60,233 nucleotides of DNA from assembly GCA_018242645.1 (NCBI GenBank), contig JAFEBN010000225.1:1-60233 (forward strand), in the 5' to 3' direction. Both the position numbers and the translations under genes were made by a program. The number at the start of each line of letters is the position of its first letter. The first letter of the stretch is position 1. The notes beneath the pieces are model-generated. The model was not told where the DNA came from. It saw only the letters and a program-made list of their open reading frames with translations, and made no database searches. Source of the DNA: Planctomycetota bacterium (GTDB lineage Bacteria; Planctomycetota; Phycisphaerae; Phycisphaerales; UBA1924). Shown here piece by piece: positions 42,562 to 51,920 of this stretch.

Positions 42562-45500
42562 ATGAGCCAGGCAAACCCCACCCCCACCACCCCCGCCCCC
42601 ACTTCTACCCCCACCCCACCCCCTTCCGCTGCGGCCCAAGCTTCCAAAGGGGAGGCGGGCGAGAAGAGCAGGTATCGCGCGACGCTGAACCTGCCGCAGA
42701 CTGGCTTTCCCATGAAGGCCAACCTGGTTCAGAACGAGCCCGCGTCGCTGAAGCGCTGGGACAAGATCAAGCTGTACGACCAGCTCCGCCAGGCCCGTGC
42801 CGGCAGTCCCGTCTACAACTTCCACGACGGTCCCCCCTACGCCAACGGTTCGATCCACTTGGGCCACCTGATGAACAAGGTGCTCAAGGACATGGTGGTC
42901 CGTTCGAAGTCGATGGAGGGCCTCGACTGCCCTTACGTCCCCGGCTGGGACTGCCACGGGCTGCCCATCGAGCACAAGGTGATGAGCGAACTGGTCGAGA
43001 GCAAGAAGATCGACAAGCTGCTCACCCTGACCGACGACCAGCGCCGCATCGCTATCCGGCGCGAATGCCAGAAGTACGCGGAGAAGTTCCACAAGCTCCA
43101 TACCCAGCAGTTCACGCGGCTCCTCACGCTCGCCGATTACGAGCACCCCTACCTCACGATGACGCCCGCGTATGAAGCAGGCGTGTTGGAGGTGCTCGCG
43201 GATCTCCTCGATCGGGGGCTGGTCTATCGAGCGCTGAAGCCGGTGCACTGGTCGATCGCCAACGAAACGGCGCTCGCGGAGGCGGAGCTGGAGTACATGG
43301 ACCGGGAGGACCTCTCGGTGTATGTGGACTTTGAAGCCGCGGATCCGGAGAAGGTCTACGACGCCTTCGGGTTGCCCCCGCACGATCCGGAGGACCAGGA
43401 ATCGACCAAGGCGGAACCAGGCAAGCGACCCGGGCAGCGACCGAGCTTCATGATCTGGACGACGACGCCCTGGACGCTGCCCGCCAACTTGGCGATCGCG
43501 ATCAACCCCGACTTCGAGTACGCCCTTGTTCTGGTGGACGGAAACGTGACGGTCATGGCCAAAGAGGCCGTGGAGAAGGTCACCAAGGCGGCCAAGAGCG
43601 AAGAAGTGGTCGTGCTGGCGACAGCGCCGGGAGAAAAGCTGCTCGGGCTGCGGTACCGGCATCCGTTTGTGGATCTCGGCCGGGCGGAGGGCGTGGCTTC
43701 CAAAGCGTTTGACGGACGGGGCGCCACGAACAAAGCCGTTTATTCGGTGCTGGGAGCGGAATACGTGACGCTGGAGGACGGCACGGGCCTGGTCCACACG
43801 GCACCCGGTCATGGCGCCGAGGACTTCCAGACCGGGCAGCGCGAGGGGCTGCCGGTGTATTGCCCGGTCTCGCACAATGGCAAGTACGACGAGACTGTGC
43901 CGCAGTGGATCCGGGGTCAGTCGATCTGGGATGCGAACCAGAAGATCGCGGACCACCTGCGCGACAGCGGGCACTTGTTCTACAGCCACCGCTTCAGCCA
44001 CAGCTACCCGCACGACTGGCGGAGTAAGACGCCGGTGATTTTCCGTTGCACCGAGCAGTGGTTCGTGGGCGTGGATCGACCGTTCCAGCCCAAGGCTGGC
44101 GCCGGCGAGAAGAGCCTGCGCCAGGCTTCACTCGACACGACATCGCAGGATGTGAAATTTGTCCCGGAGTGGGGCCGCAACCGCATGCGGGGCATGCTCG
44201 AATCGCGTCCCGACTGGTGCATCAGCCGCCAGCGGGCGTGGGGCCTGGGCATCCCGAGTTTCCTGACGCCCGAAGGCAAGAGCGTGATGACGGGTGCGAT
44301 CGTGCGCGCCGTGGCAGGCGTCGTTCGGGCCAAGGGCTCGGACGTCTGGTTCCAGCTTTCGCCCTCGGAGCTGCTGGGGTCGTACGACGAGACCAAGGAC
44401 ACGCAGCTGCCCCCGGAGCTGCGCGGGGCGCTGAGCGCGGCGGGCCGGGAGAAGCTGCGCAAGGGCAACGACATTCTCGACGTGTGGTTCGAATCCGGCT
44501 CGTCGTGGAATGCGGTGCTCCGCGAGCGCACGCTCGGTCATCCGGCCGATTTGTATCTGGAAGGCTCGGACCAGCACCGGGGATGGTTCCAGGTCTCGCT
44601 GCTGACTTCGCTCGGCGCGACGGGGCTGCCGCCTTTCAAGTCGGTGCTGACGCACGGTTTCATGGTGGACAAGGACGGGCGCAAACTCAGCAAGAGCAGC
44701 GGCGACACCGTCGAAGACCTGTTCGAGCAGTTCGGCGTCGATGTGCTGCGCTGGTGGGTGAGTTCGCTTGCCTACGAAAACGACGTGAAGGTGGACAAGG
44801 AGTTCTTCAACGCGGCGGGCGAGAGTTACCGCAAAGTCCGCAACACCCTGCGGTTCCTCTTGAGCAATCTGAGCGACTACGCCCACGATCCCGCGCTGCT
44901 CAAGTCGATCGCGCCGCAGTCGATCAACGCCTGGGTGCTTTCAGAATTCGACTCGCTGGCGCAGCAGGTGCGTTCGTCGTACGAGACGTTCGATTTCCGC
45001 GGCGCCCACCTCAAGCTCTACGACTTCTGCAACGACACGCTTTCCTCGATCTACCTCGCGGCGGTGAAGGACCGCATGTACTGCGACGCCAAGGCGTCCG
45101 CCCGGCGGCGTGAAACGCAGGCCACGATGTTCGCGCTGACGGATGGATTGTGCCGCCTGCTCGCTCCGGTGCTCTGCCACACCGCGGACGAGGCTTACCG
45201 GGCGCTGCACAGCGCCAAGGCCGACGACGTGTGCGTGCACCTGCAGACCAATCCGCCGTCCTCGGGCGTGCGGGCGCACGAGCACTGGTACAAAGTGCTG
45301 GAGGCCCGGAGCGCGGCAACGCTCGCGATGGAGAAAGCCAAGGCCGAGCTGGGGGTTGAGAACCCGCTCGACATGGGCGTGACATTGGCCGACTTGGACG
45401 GTGCGCTCAAGGACTTCGACCCGGCGGACCTCGCGGATCTGCTGGGGGTCAGCCGCGTGCAGATCGATCCGAACCTCAAGTCCCCCACCATCCAGGACCT

Positions 45501-45609
45501 GCGGCAGGAGCCGCGCTGCGAACGGTCCTGGAAGCGGGACGGAACGGTGCGCCAACGGTCGGACGGGGGCATGTTGTCTGATCGCGATGCCGCGGCCGTG
45601 GGCGTGTAA
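42562..45609 (+). CDS. ileS: Isoleucyl-tRNA synthetase IleS
   Basis: 1015 residues. The class I motifs are HLGH at 99-102 (YANGSIHLGH) and KLSKS at 708-712. The editing domain has TTPWTLPANLAIAINPDFEY and GTGLVHTAPGHGAEDF, and CISRQRAWGLGIPSF lies in the catalytic core. The anticodon-binding region is complete, but there is no Cys-rich zinc finger at the C-terminus. The first 35 residues are a Pro/Thr/Ala-rich extension ahead of the usual IleS opening (LNLPQTGFPMKANLVQNEPA). The 243-base gap upstream shows no T-box features. Confidence 0.97.
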   Translation: MSQANPTPTTPAPTSTPTPPPSAAAQASKGEAGEKSRYRATLNLPQTGFPMKANLVQNEPASLKRWDKIKLYDQLRQARAGSPVYNFHDGPPYANGSIHLGHLMNKVLKDMVVRSKSMEGLDCPYVPGWDCHGLPIEHKVMSELVESKKIDKLLTLTDDQRRIAIRRECQKYAEKFHKLHTQQFTRLLTLADYEHPYLTMTPAYEAGVLEVLADLLDRGLVYRALKPVHWSIANETALAEAELEYMDREDLSVYVDFEAADPEKVYDAFGLPPHDPEDQESTKAEPGKRPGQRPSFMIWTTTPWTLPANLAIAINPDFEYALVLVDGNVTVMAKEAVEKVTKAAKSEEVVVLATAPGEKLLGLRYRHPFVDLGRAEGVASKAFDGRGATNKAVYSVLGAEYVTLEDGTGLVHTAPGHGAEDFQTGQREGLPVYCPVSHNGKYDETVPQWIRGQSIWDANQKIADHLRDSGHLFYSHRFSHSYPHDWRSKTPVIFRCTEQWFVGVDRPFQPKAGAGEKSLRQASLDTTSQDVKFVPEWGRNRMRGMLESRPDWCISRQRAWGLGIPSFLTPEGKSVMTGAIVRAVAGVVRAKGSDVWFQLSPSELLGSYDETKDTQLPPELRGALSAAGREKLRKGNDILDVWFESGSSWNAVLRERTLGHPADLYLEGSDQHRGWFQVSLLTSLGATGLPPFKSVLTHGFMVDKDGRKLSKSSGDTVEDLFEQFGVDVLRWWVSSLAYENDVKVDKEFFNAAGESYRKVRNTLRFLLSNLSDYAHDPALLKSIAPQSINAWVLSEFDSLAQQVRSSYETFDFRGAHLKLYDFCNDTLSSIYLAAVKDRMYCDAKASARRRETQATMFALTDGLCRLLAPVLCHTADEAYRALHSAKADDVCVHLQTNPPSSGVRAHEHWYKVLEARSAATLAMEKAKAELGVENPLDMGVTLADLDGALKDFDPADLADLLGVSRVQIDPNLKSPTIQDLRQEPRCERSWKRDGTVRQRSDGGMLSDRDAAAVGV

Positions 45610-45674
45610 CCGTCGCCGGGTCTCAACTGTGGCAAAAACGCAACACGCCCTTGAGTCGTCTTGGGGGCGGTCCG

Positions 45675-46580
45675 ATGTTGCGTTTCATGAACACGCCCGG
45701 CAAGATTCCGCCGTTTCACGAGCAGCCGCACGGAGACCCGCACGACCGGCACGAGCACGGCCTGCCCCGGAGCGTGACGCGTCCGGACAGCGCCAGCAAT
45801 CAGGTTGACCGGCTGTCGGCGCTCGTGCATGAACTGGACAATCTGCTCGACGGCTCGCTGCGATGCCTGGGGCTGGCGGCCCGCACTCTGAACGGGACGG
45901 TGGGCGATGTGGGGCTTGCGGAGATCGAATCGGTCCGCCGCCAGCTCGAAACGGCTTCCAAAGCTCTGGAGCGCATGGCGGGCATCGTGCACGCGGCGAT
46001 GCAAGGGCGTGCGATTCCGATCGGCACGGTGCTTGACGGCAACCTGCCGGCGGTGACGCTCGCGGAAGCGATCGAGCACGCGGCGGACGTCATGCGACAT
46101 GCCGCGGCGACGCACCATTCCCGCATCGAGCTGCGCATCGATGCCCAGGTTGGCGCTGCGCCGTCGGGCCCGATCTATCCGGCGGTGCTCAACGGCATCA
46201 AGAACGCGCTGGAGTCGATCGAAGCGGTGGGCGGACAGGGTGTGGTTCAGATTCATTGTCGCCCGGAGGCCGGACCCAAGCGACGGCCGCGAGCGAACGA
46301 CCCGCGCTGGGTGTGCATTGAAATCCTTGACGACGGCGCCGGGATTCCTCGGGGCGTGACCGGTGCGCGTCTGTTTGATGTCGGCTACAGCACGAAATCC
46401 GAAGGGCGCGGCATCGGGCTGGCGTTGAGCCGGAGTCTCGTGGAGCGGATGGGCGGGCACGCGGAAATCAGCCCGCGCGACGATCGTTCGGACCACCGGC
46501 GGCCCGGCGCGGCGCTGACGCTGCGGTTTCCCGAGCCGGAACACCAGAACGACGTGTCCACGAAGCGCAAGCCCGCCTGA
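45675..46580 (+). CDS. Small soluble histidine kinase
   Basis: 301 residues from ATG 45675. An N-terminal His/Pro-rich tail is followed by a helical domain with the likely phospho-acceptor His52 in LVHELDNLLDGSL, and an ATPase domain with LNGIKNALESI (N box), LDDGAGIPRGV (G1), FDVGYSTKS (F box) and GRGIGLALSRSL (G2). It has no membrane segment and no sensor domain, so it must receive its signal from another protein or a small ligand. Nine bases later comes a sigma-54 activator, its likely partner. The frame is open upstream to 45651. Confidence 0.87.
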   Translation: MLRFMNTPGKIPPFHEQPHGDPHDRHEHGLPRSVTRPDSASNQVDRLSALVHELDNLLDGSLRCLGLAARTLNGTVGDVGLAEIESVRRQLETASKALERMAGIVHAAMQGRAIPIGTVLDGNLPAVTLAEAIEHAADVMRHAAATHHSRIELRIDAQVGAAPSGPIYPAVLNGIKNALESIEAVGGQGVVQIHCRPEAGPKRRPRANDPRWVCIEILDDGAGIPRGVTGARLFDVGYSTKSEGRGIGLALSRSLVERMGGHAEISPRDDRSDHRRPGAALTLRFPEPEHQNDVSTKRKPA

Positions 46581-46588
46581 GCCTCGCC

Positions 46589-48061
46589 ATGCACGAAAAG
46601 CCCAACCTTCAACTCAGCAGCGCAGCGGCCGATACCGGCGAGCGGCCCCGCATCCTGATCGTGGATGACGATCCGATCGTGGCCGAATCGCTCGCGGACT
46701 TTCTCTCGCGCGACGGCTTCGAGACCGCGACGTCGTTTTCGGGTCCGGAGGCGCTGGCGACGCTTGAGAAAGCGGAAGAAGACGCCGCGGGCCATAAGCC
46801 TTTTTCGATCGCGCTGCTCGATGTGTCGCTCCCCGGGATGGGCGGGATGGATCTGCTCCGCGAGATCGTGAAAAAGCGGCTCGGCGCCGTGTGCATCATG
46901 CTGACCGGCTACGGGACGATCGAATCGGCGGTCGAGGCGCTGCGGATCGGCGCCAGCGATTACCTGATCAAGCCGGTGGTCGATTCGGAGCTTCGCATCA
47001 GCATCCAGCGGGCGCTGCGCCAGCGGACGCTGCTGCAGGAGAACCGGACGCTGCGCAAGCAGCTCGACCGGCGCCACGGGCTGGAAGCCATCGTCGGTGC
47101 GGATCACCGGATGCGGAAGATTTTCGAGTTGATCGAGGCGGTGGCGCCCAGCCGCACAACGGTGCTTATGACGGGCGAATCGGGCACGGGCAAGAGCCTG
47201 ATCGCCCATGCGATCCACAAGGCGAGTCCGCGGAGCGCCAAGCCTTTTGTCGAACTTTCGTGCGGGAGCATTCCCGAGACGCTGCTCGAGAGCGAGCTGT
47301 TCGGCCACGTGCGCGGCGCTTTTACGGGTGCGCACGCCGACAAGATCGGCCGTTTCCAGGCGGCCGATGGCGGAACGCTGTTCCTCGACGAAATCAACAG
47401 CGCGAGCCCCGGGATGCAGCTCAAGCTGCTCCGCGTGCTTCAGGAACGCAAGTTCGAGCCGGTCGGATCGACCAAGACCATCGAGGTCGATGCGCGGGTG
47501 ATCCTCGCGAGCAACCAGCCTCTGGAGCAGCTCGTGGCGGACGGCCGGTTCCGGCAGGACCTGTACTACCGCATCAACGTGGTGAAGATCGAGCTGCCGC
47601 CGCTGCGCGACCGCGTGAGCGATATCCCGCAGCTGGCGGAACACTTCCTTCGCAAGCACGCCTCGGAACTGGGCAAGCAGATTGTGGGCTTTTCGCCCGA
47701 GGCGATCGCGGCGCTGCAGCGGTACTCGTTTCCGGGCAACGTGCGTGAGCTCGCCAATATCGTCGAGCGCGCGGCGGTGCTCTGCCGCAAGGGCACGATT
47801 GCGGAGGACGACCTCCCGGCGAACGTCAGCGGGCACGAGGCGCCCAGGCCGGTGTTGGCGAGCGACGGGGATGCGCCGTGGGTGCCCATGACCCTGGAAG
47901 AGGCGCTCAAGGAGCCGGAGCGCCAGATCCTGCTCCGCGCGCTCAAGGCCAACAACTGGAACCGTCAGCGGACGGCGGAGCAGCTCGGCGTGAACCGCAC
48001 GACGCTGTACAAGCGGCTCAAGGTGCTCGGCCTGCAGCCGGAGGACGAGCGGGCGGCGTGA
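46589..48061 (+). CDS. Sigma-54-dependent response regulator (NtrC family)
   Basis: 490 residues: a receiver domain at about 18-135 (ILIVDDDPIVAESLADF; phospho-acceptor Asp78 in LLDVSLPG), an AAA+ domain with Walker A TGESGTGKS and sigma-54 loop GAFTGA at 243-248, and a Fis-type helix-turn-helix at the end (RQRTAEQLGVNRTTLYKRLK). The receiver and ATPase are complete, so it should activate sigma-54 promoters when phosphorylated by the kinase encoded just before it. Targets are not evident; there is no good sigma-54 site directly downstream. Two separate pairs of this kind within one window is notable. Confidence 0.94.
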   Translation: MHEKPNLQLSSAAADTGERPRILIVDDDPIVAESLADFLSRDGFETATSFSGPEALATLEKAEEDAAGHKPFSIALLDVSLPGMGGMDLLREIVKKRLGAVCIMLTGYGTIESAVEALRIGASDYLIKPVVDSELRISIQRALRQRTLLQENRTLRKQLDRRHGLEAIVGADHRMRKIFELIEAVAPSRTTVLMTGESGTGKSLIAHAIHKASPRSAKPFVELSCGSIPETLLESELFGHVRGAFTGAHADKIGRFQAADGGTLFLDEINSASPGMQLKLLRVLQERKFEPVGSTKTIEVDARVILASNQPLEQLVADGRFRQDLYYRINVVKIELPPLRDRVSDIPQLAEHFLRKHASELGKQIVGFSPEAIAALQRYSFPGNVRELANIVERAAVLCRKGTIAEDDLPANVSGHEAPRPVLASDGDAPWVPMTLEEALKEPERQILLRALKANNWNRQRTAEQLGVNRTTLYKRLKVLGLQPEDERAA

Positions 48062-48081
48062 ACCGCATCCGGCGGTCTCGA

Positions 48082-48519
48082 TCAATCAAAGTCGGCGCGG
48101 CGATTCTTCTTGATTTCGCCCCGGCGTTTCTTGCCCTCGATGCGGCGCTCCTTGGAGCCCCGGCTGGGTTTGGTGGCGCGCCGGATCTTTGGACGCTTCA
48201 CCGCGAGCACGAGCAGTTCGCGGAGCTTGCGGAAGCACTCGTCCTTGTTGCGTTCCTGCGACCGCTCGCGGTCGCTCTCGATAAGCAGGTCGCCCGCGTC
48301 GGTCACGAGGTGCGAGGCCATGTGGCGCAAACGCCCCACCGCTTCGGGATGAATCGGCAGGTTGTGCAGCGCGATCCGGAGCTGGCAGCGTGTGGCCCGC
48401 TTGTTGACGTTCTGCCCACCCGGACCGGAACTCGATGTGAATGACAACTCCACCACCGACGGGTCGACACGCACGCCGGGAGCGATCTCGAGGCCGGGTT
48501 GTGATATCTCCGAGGGCAC
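48082..48519 (-). CDS. arfB: Ribosome rescue peptidyl-tRNA hydrolase ArfB (YaeJ)
   Basis: 145 residues. It carries the release-factor motif SSSGPGGQNVNKRATR with GGQ at 34-36, and a basic C-terminal tail (KRPKIRRATKPSRGSKERR, then IEGKKRRGEIKKN) that enters the mRNA channel of stalled ribosomes. It has no codon-recognition domain, as expected for ArfB, which frees ribosomes stalled without a stop codon. It starts with GTG at 48519 and converges on the sigma-54 activator gene. The GTG lacks a clear ribosome binding site. Confidence 0.93.
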   Translation of the reverse strand: MPSEISQPGLEIAPGVRVDPSVVELSFTSSSGPGGQNVNKRATRCQLRIALHNLPIHPEAVGRLRHMASHLVTDAGDLLIESDRERSQERNKDECFRKLRELLVLAVKRPKIRRATKPSRGSKERRIEGKKRRGEIKKNRRADFD

Positions 48520-48561
48520 GGCACATTGTTCGCGGCACCCGTGATCAACGCGCAGACGCGT

Positions 48562-50289
48562 TCAGCGATACCGCCAGCTCTGCAGGTCCGCTCCCGTGGG
48601 CGCGGTCTGCTCCATGCGTTTCACCATCCGGTCCACATACAGCTGGTGATAACGCAAACGGCTGACGGCGATGGGATTTTCGTGGTCCCCGTTCCAGCAG
48701 TGCTCGGCGTTGCACCCGTAATCGACGACGCCCTCGTACGGGGGGTTCGTGGTCTGCAGAAAATCCTCCATCAGCACAACGGCGTTGTTGAGAAAGTAGT
48801 TGTCCATCGTGCCGGCGAAGATGTGGATCTTGCCCCGGAGCTTGGGCGCGAGCAAGGGCCAGTCGCGCTCGAGAATCGCCCGCAGATCGAAATTCTCTTT
48901 CCAGTACGCAGCGACCTTCTGATCGATCACGCCGGTGCGCTTGTCCCAGATGCGGGCCGGGTAGCCGTCCGGTCCGACGGGGCTGAAGACCGCTTCCCAG
49001 ATGTCCCACTGATCGCCGGAGCGGCCCCGGGTACCCAGCACGAGTTCGCGCCGGTTTGTTTCTTCGAGGCTGCAGGTCGCGATGCCGTTGCCGTCGCGGG
49101 TTGCGGGTCGGGGCACGCGCAGCCAGGGACCTTGCGTGTAGTAGGCGTTGCGATCGCTGTAAATGTTGACAGCGCCGTACGCGCGGAAGTCGATCGGGTC
49201 GGGACACGCGGCGAAGCAACCGTTGAAGTCGTCGGGGTAGAACATCTGAACCGCCAGGGCCTCCCAGCCGCCGGTGCTGCCTCCGTAGGTGAAGCGCGCC
49301 CAGCCCGAGCCGATGCAGCGGAACTGCTTCTCGATCGCGGGGAGGAGCTCGGTCATGATGGCGTCGCCGTAGGGGCCGAGGTTGGCGGAGTTCACGGCGT
49401 AGGAATCGTCGTAGAACGGGTTGGCGTGCTGGATCTTGATGATGACGAAGCGAGGAAAGTCCGGCCCGGTCCAGTCTAGAAAAAACTGGTGGGCGATCTG
49501 CTGCTGAATGCGGTTGTAGCCCTGGAGCTTGAATCGCTCGCTGTACTCGGGCTTCAGGCTCGGATCGGGCGGCTCCTCCCGAAACTCGCTGAAGGTCGGT
49601 TCGAAGTGACCGTGATTGATCACCACCGGGTAGCGGGCATCGGGGTGTTCATCAAAGCCCTTGGGGAGCAGCACGACCGCTCCCAGTTCCATGGGTCGGC
49701 CCCAGAAATCGGAGAGCAATCTGCTCTGGAGGCGGATGTGCTTGATGTACTTGGTGTCCTTGGGCCGCGGGATGGGCGGGATTTGCTGGTCGAGCGTGAG
49801 GCGGATCGGGTCTGCGGACGCCGGATCGATGTGCACCTTGATGGGCGTGCAATAGAGGTTGCCGGGTGCGCGGTTCCAGTGCTGTCCCTCACCCCGGTCC
49901 ATCGGCAGCTTGACGGTGTGGCCGTCGGAGCGCTTGAACGTCTCGTATTTATGCAACAGCGCCTGCACGAAGTAGTCTCCGGCGGGTATTGCGCCGAGCG
50001 ATTCGACCGGATACCCGAGGACATCGCCCTCGATGCGCACGGGCTTTGCAGGGCCGAACGCTTCCGCATCGACGCCGAACATCTGCTGCGATTTCACGCC
50101 TTCGACAATCTGAAAGCGTGGCTCGGGATCGGCGGTGGTCGAGATCAGCACCAGGAGGCGCCCGTCGAGCGGCGCGGGCGCGACCTGCGGAGCGACCGCG
50201 ACCTCGAAGCTGGGGGCGGCATGTGCGCGGGCCGACACCAGGGAGATAACGAGCAGCCAGAATGGAAGCGGATGAAATTCGCGGAACAC
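48562..50289 (-). CDS. Secreted esterase-like protein
   Basis: 575 residues from a GTG with AGGAG seven bases upstream. A signal peptide of about 24 residues (FWLLVISLVSARAHA) is present. The C-terminal half looks like the esterase D/enterochelin esterase fold, with PVVINHGHF, the nucleophile elbow TYGGSTGGWEAL (Ser338), GCFAACPDPIDF and, near the end, HIFAGTMDNYFLNN and AEHCWNGDHEN, which can supply the Asp and His. The N-terminal 200 residues have a beta-rich domain. The substrate is unknown. It follows the desaturase gene by 59 bases on the same strand. Confidence 0.8.
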   Translation of the reverse strand: MFREFHPLPFWLLVISLVSARAHAAPSFEVAVAPQVAPAPLDGRLLVLISTTADPEPRFQIVEGVKSQQMFGVDAEAFGPAKPVRIEGDVLGYPVESLGAIPAGDYFVQALLHKYETFKRSDGHTVKLPMDRGEGQHWNRAPGNLYCTPIKVHIDPASADPIRLTLDQQIPPIPRPKDTKYIKHIRLQSRLLSDFWGRPMELGAVVLLPKGFDEHPDARYPVVINHGHFEPTFSEFREEPPDPSLKPEYSERFKLQGYNRIQQQIAHQFFLDWTGPDFPRFVIIKIQHANPFYDDSYAVNSANLGPYGDAIMTELLPAIEKQFRCIGSGWARFTYGGSTGGWEALAVQMFYPDDFNGCFAACPDPIDFRAYGAVNIYSDRNAYYTQGPWLRVPRPATRDGNGIATCSLEETNRRELVLGTRGRSGDQWDIWEAVFSPVGPDGYPARIWDKRTGVIDQKVAAYWKENFDLRAILERDWPLLAPKLRGKIHIFAGTMDNYFLNNAVVLMEDFLQTTNPPYEGVVDYGCNAEHCWNGDHENPIAVSRLRYHQLYVDRMVKRMEQTAPTGADLQSWRYR

Positions 50290-50348
50290 GGAAGACTCCT
50301 TTCGGACGGAGCCTTCAGGCTACCACGATGTGCCGGAAGCAGCGAGGG

Positions 50349-51203
50349 TCAGCGATGCAGGCGCTTGGCCTCGAGGCTCGCGGGGGAGGGGAGGCGGACG
50401 TCCTTCACGATGCCAAGGAGGGCCATTGTGCGGATGACGATGTAGTTGATGTCGAGCTTCCACCATGCCAGCCCGTGACGCGCCGATGTCGGGAACGCAT
50501 GGTGAGCGTTGTGCCAGCCTTCGCCGAACGCGAGGATCCCAAAGATGGGATTATCGCGGCTGTGGTCGCTGGTGCGGAACGGGCGCGTGCCCCAAAGGTG
50601 ACAAACCGAGTTGATGCACCAGGTGATGTGGTGAACAACGAGCGTGCGGATGGGCCCGCCCCAGAGGAAGCCAAGCAGAGCGCCCGTCCAGGACCATGTG
50701 ATGAGGCCGCCCAGCGCGGTCGGGATCAGCAGGCCGATACCAACCCACATCCAATACGTGCGACTGACGAAGTTGGTGACCGGGTCTTCAAGCAGATCCG
50801 GCACGTAGCGTTCGAGTTCGGTCGGCGAGTTGTGAAAAAGCCACCCGACATGGGCGTAATAGAAGCTGTAGAAGACGCCCCACACCGTGCCGTCGTACTC
50901 GGGGTGGTGCGCGTGGGGTGAGTGCGGGTCGCCGGGGGCGTCGGAGTGCTGATGGTGCTTGCGATGCTCGGCGACCCAGGTGGTCAAGGCCCCTTCGATC
51001 GCCATCGAGCCGAGCGCGGCCCAGAAGAACCGAACATAGGGGCCTGCGGTGAACGACTTGTGGGTGAACAGCCGGTGGAAGCCTGTGCCGATTCCGATCC
51101 CGGTGGAGACGTACATCCCCACCATGATGGCGAGGTAGAGACCCTGGTTGGGCACACGCCAGAGCATGGCAATGGCGATGGCCAACGCCACGAACGGGAA
51201 CAC
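50349..51203 (-). CDS. Acyl-CoA/fatty-acid desaturase
   Basis: 284 residues as drawn from the GTG at 51203. It is a membrane di-iron desaturase of the delta-9 type: the three histidine boxes are HRLFTH, EHRKHHQH and WHNAHH, with further conserved SHDR-like residues (RTSDHSRDN). Four membrane segments are visible. The drawn start lies inside the first segment: reading the same frame upstream gives IITLITVVFPFVALAIAI and about 50 more plausible residues with no ATG, GTG or TTG before a stop at 51392. A CTG at 51353 has GGGAG seven bases upstream. So the true protein is probably about 50 residues longer. Confidence 0.88.
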   Translation of the reverse strand: MFPFVALAIAIAMLWRVPNQGLYLAIMVGMYVSTGIGIGTGFHRLFTHKSFTAGPYVRFFWAALGSMAIEGALTTWVAEHRKHHQHSDAPGDPHSPHAHHPEYDGTVWGVFYSFYYAHVGWLFHNSPTELERYVPDLLEDPVTNFVSRTYWMWVGIGLLIPTALGGLITWSWTGALLGFLWGGPIRTLVVHHITWCINSVCHLWGTRPFRTSDHSRDNPIFGILAFGEGWHNAHHAFPTSARHGLAWWKLDINYIVIRTMALLGIVKDVRLPSPASLEAKRLHR

Positions 51204-51563
51204 GACGGTGATGAGCGTGATGATGCGGACGCGGGGCGGGCAGCCGCCGTGGAGGCGGACGTGCTCGGCGGCGGCCTGATCGTGATCGGACTCGAGAACA
51301 CCTTCCGGGGCCTCGATGACCCCGGTGGAACCGAAGTGGCGTTGCTGTTTCAGCGCACTGCTCCCGCGCTCGCGGCGCCTGGGACGAAATCACGGGGCGC
51401 GACATCGCATCCCTGACCGCCCGACTGCCCCGGCAACCTGGCGGGCCGCGGCGTTCCTTCGCCCCGGCACCGATGATACGGTCGGCGGAGGCCTTCAGGT
51501 GCCGCGGGAGCGAGGGAAGACCCCAAAACGCAAACACCCGCGATTGCTCGCGGGCGGTTGCAA

Positions 51564-51646
51564 TGGGCGAAGAGGGATTCGAACCCCCGTAGGCTTTCGC
51601 CAACAGATTTACAGTCTGCCCCGTTTGGCCACTCCGGCATTCGCCC
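51564..51646 (-). tRNA. tRNA-Tyr (GTA)
   Basis: On the minus strand a full class II tRNA folds: acceptor arms GGGCGAA and TTCGCCC with discriminator A, anticodon GTA in ACTGTAAAT, a long variable arm, and the T loop GGTTCGAATCC. CCA is not encoded. It is 118 bases downstream of tRNA-Thr on the same strand. Confidence 0.95.
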
Positions 51647-51764
51647 GGGGAAGGGGAGAAGATTAGGACGCGAGCCTGCAATCGGCAAACGCGGCGAAGA
51701 TCTTCAGGACAAAGTGCCCCGCTGCCCGCCCGGGAGAAGACCCGAGAACGGGCTCGCGCTCAAA

Positions 51765-51837
51765 AGCCGCTGACAGGACTTGAACCTGCGACCCGTGCTT
51801 TACAAAAGCACTGCTCTACCAGCTGAGCTACAGCGGC
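51765..51837 (-). tRNA. tRNA-Thr (TGT)
   Basis: A standard 73-base tRNA on the minus strand: acceptor arms GCCGCTG and CAGCGGC, D arm TAGCTCAGCTGGTAGAGCA, anticodon TGT in the loop TTTGTAA, and T loop GGTTCAAGTCC. CCA is not encoded. It lies between the terminator of the tricorn-like gene and tRNA-Tyr. Confidence 0.95.
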
Positions 51838-51874
51838 GGCCGAACGGGCAATTGTACGCGCCGGGCGCAGAAAA

Positions 51875-51900
51875 AAGGCCCGGGGCACTCCCCGGGCCTT
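51875..51900 (-). terminator. Intrinsic terminator after the tricorn-like gene
   Basis: A perfect 11-base stem (AAGGCCCGGGG with CCCCGGGCCTT) and a 4-base loop, followed on the minus strand by a run of T. It starts 20 bases after the stop at 51921 and ends transcription before the two tRNA genes. Confidence 0.9.
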
Positions 51901-51920
51901 GGGTTTCACCAGAGTCGCGA

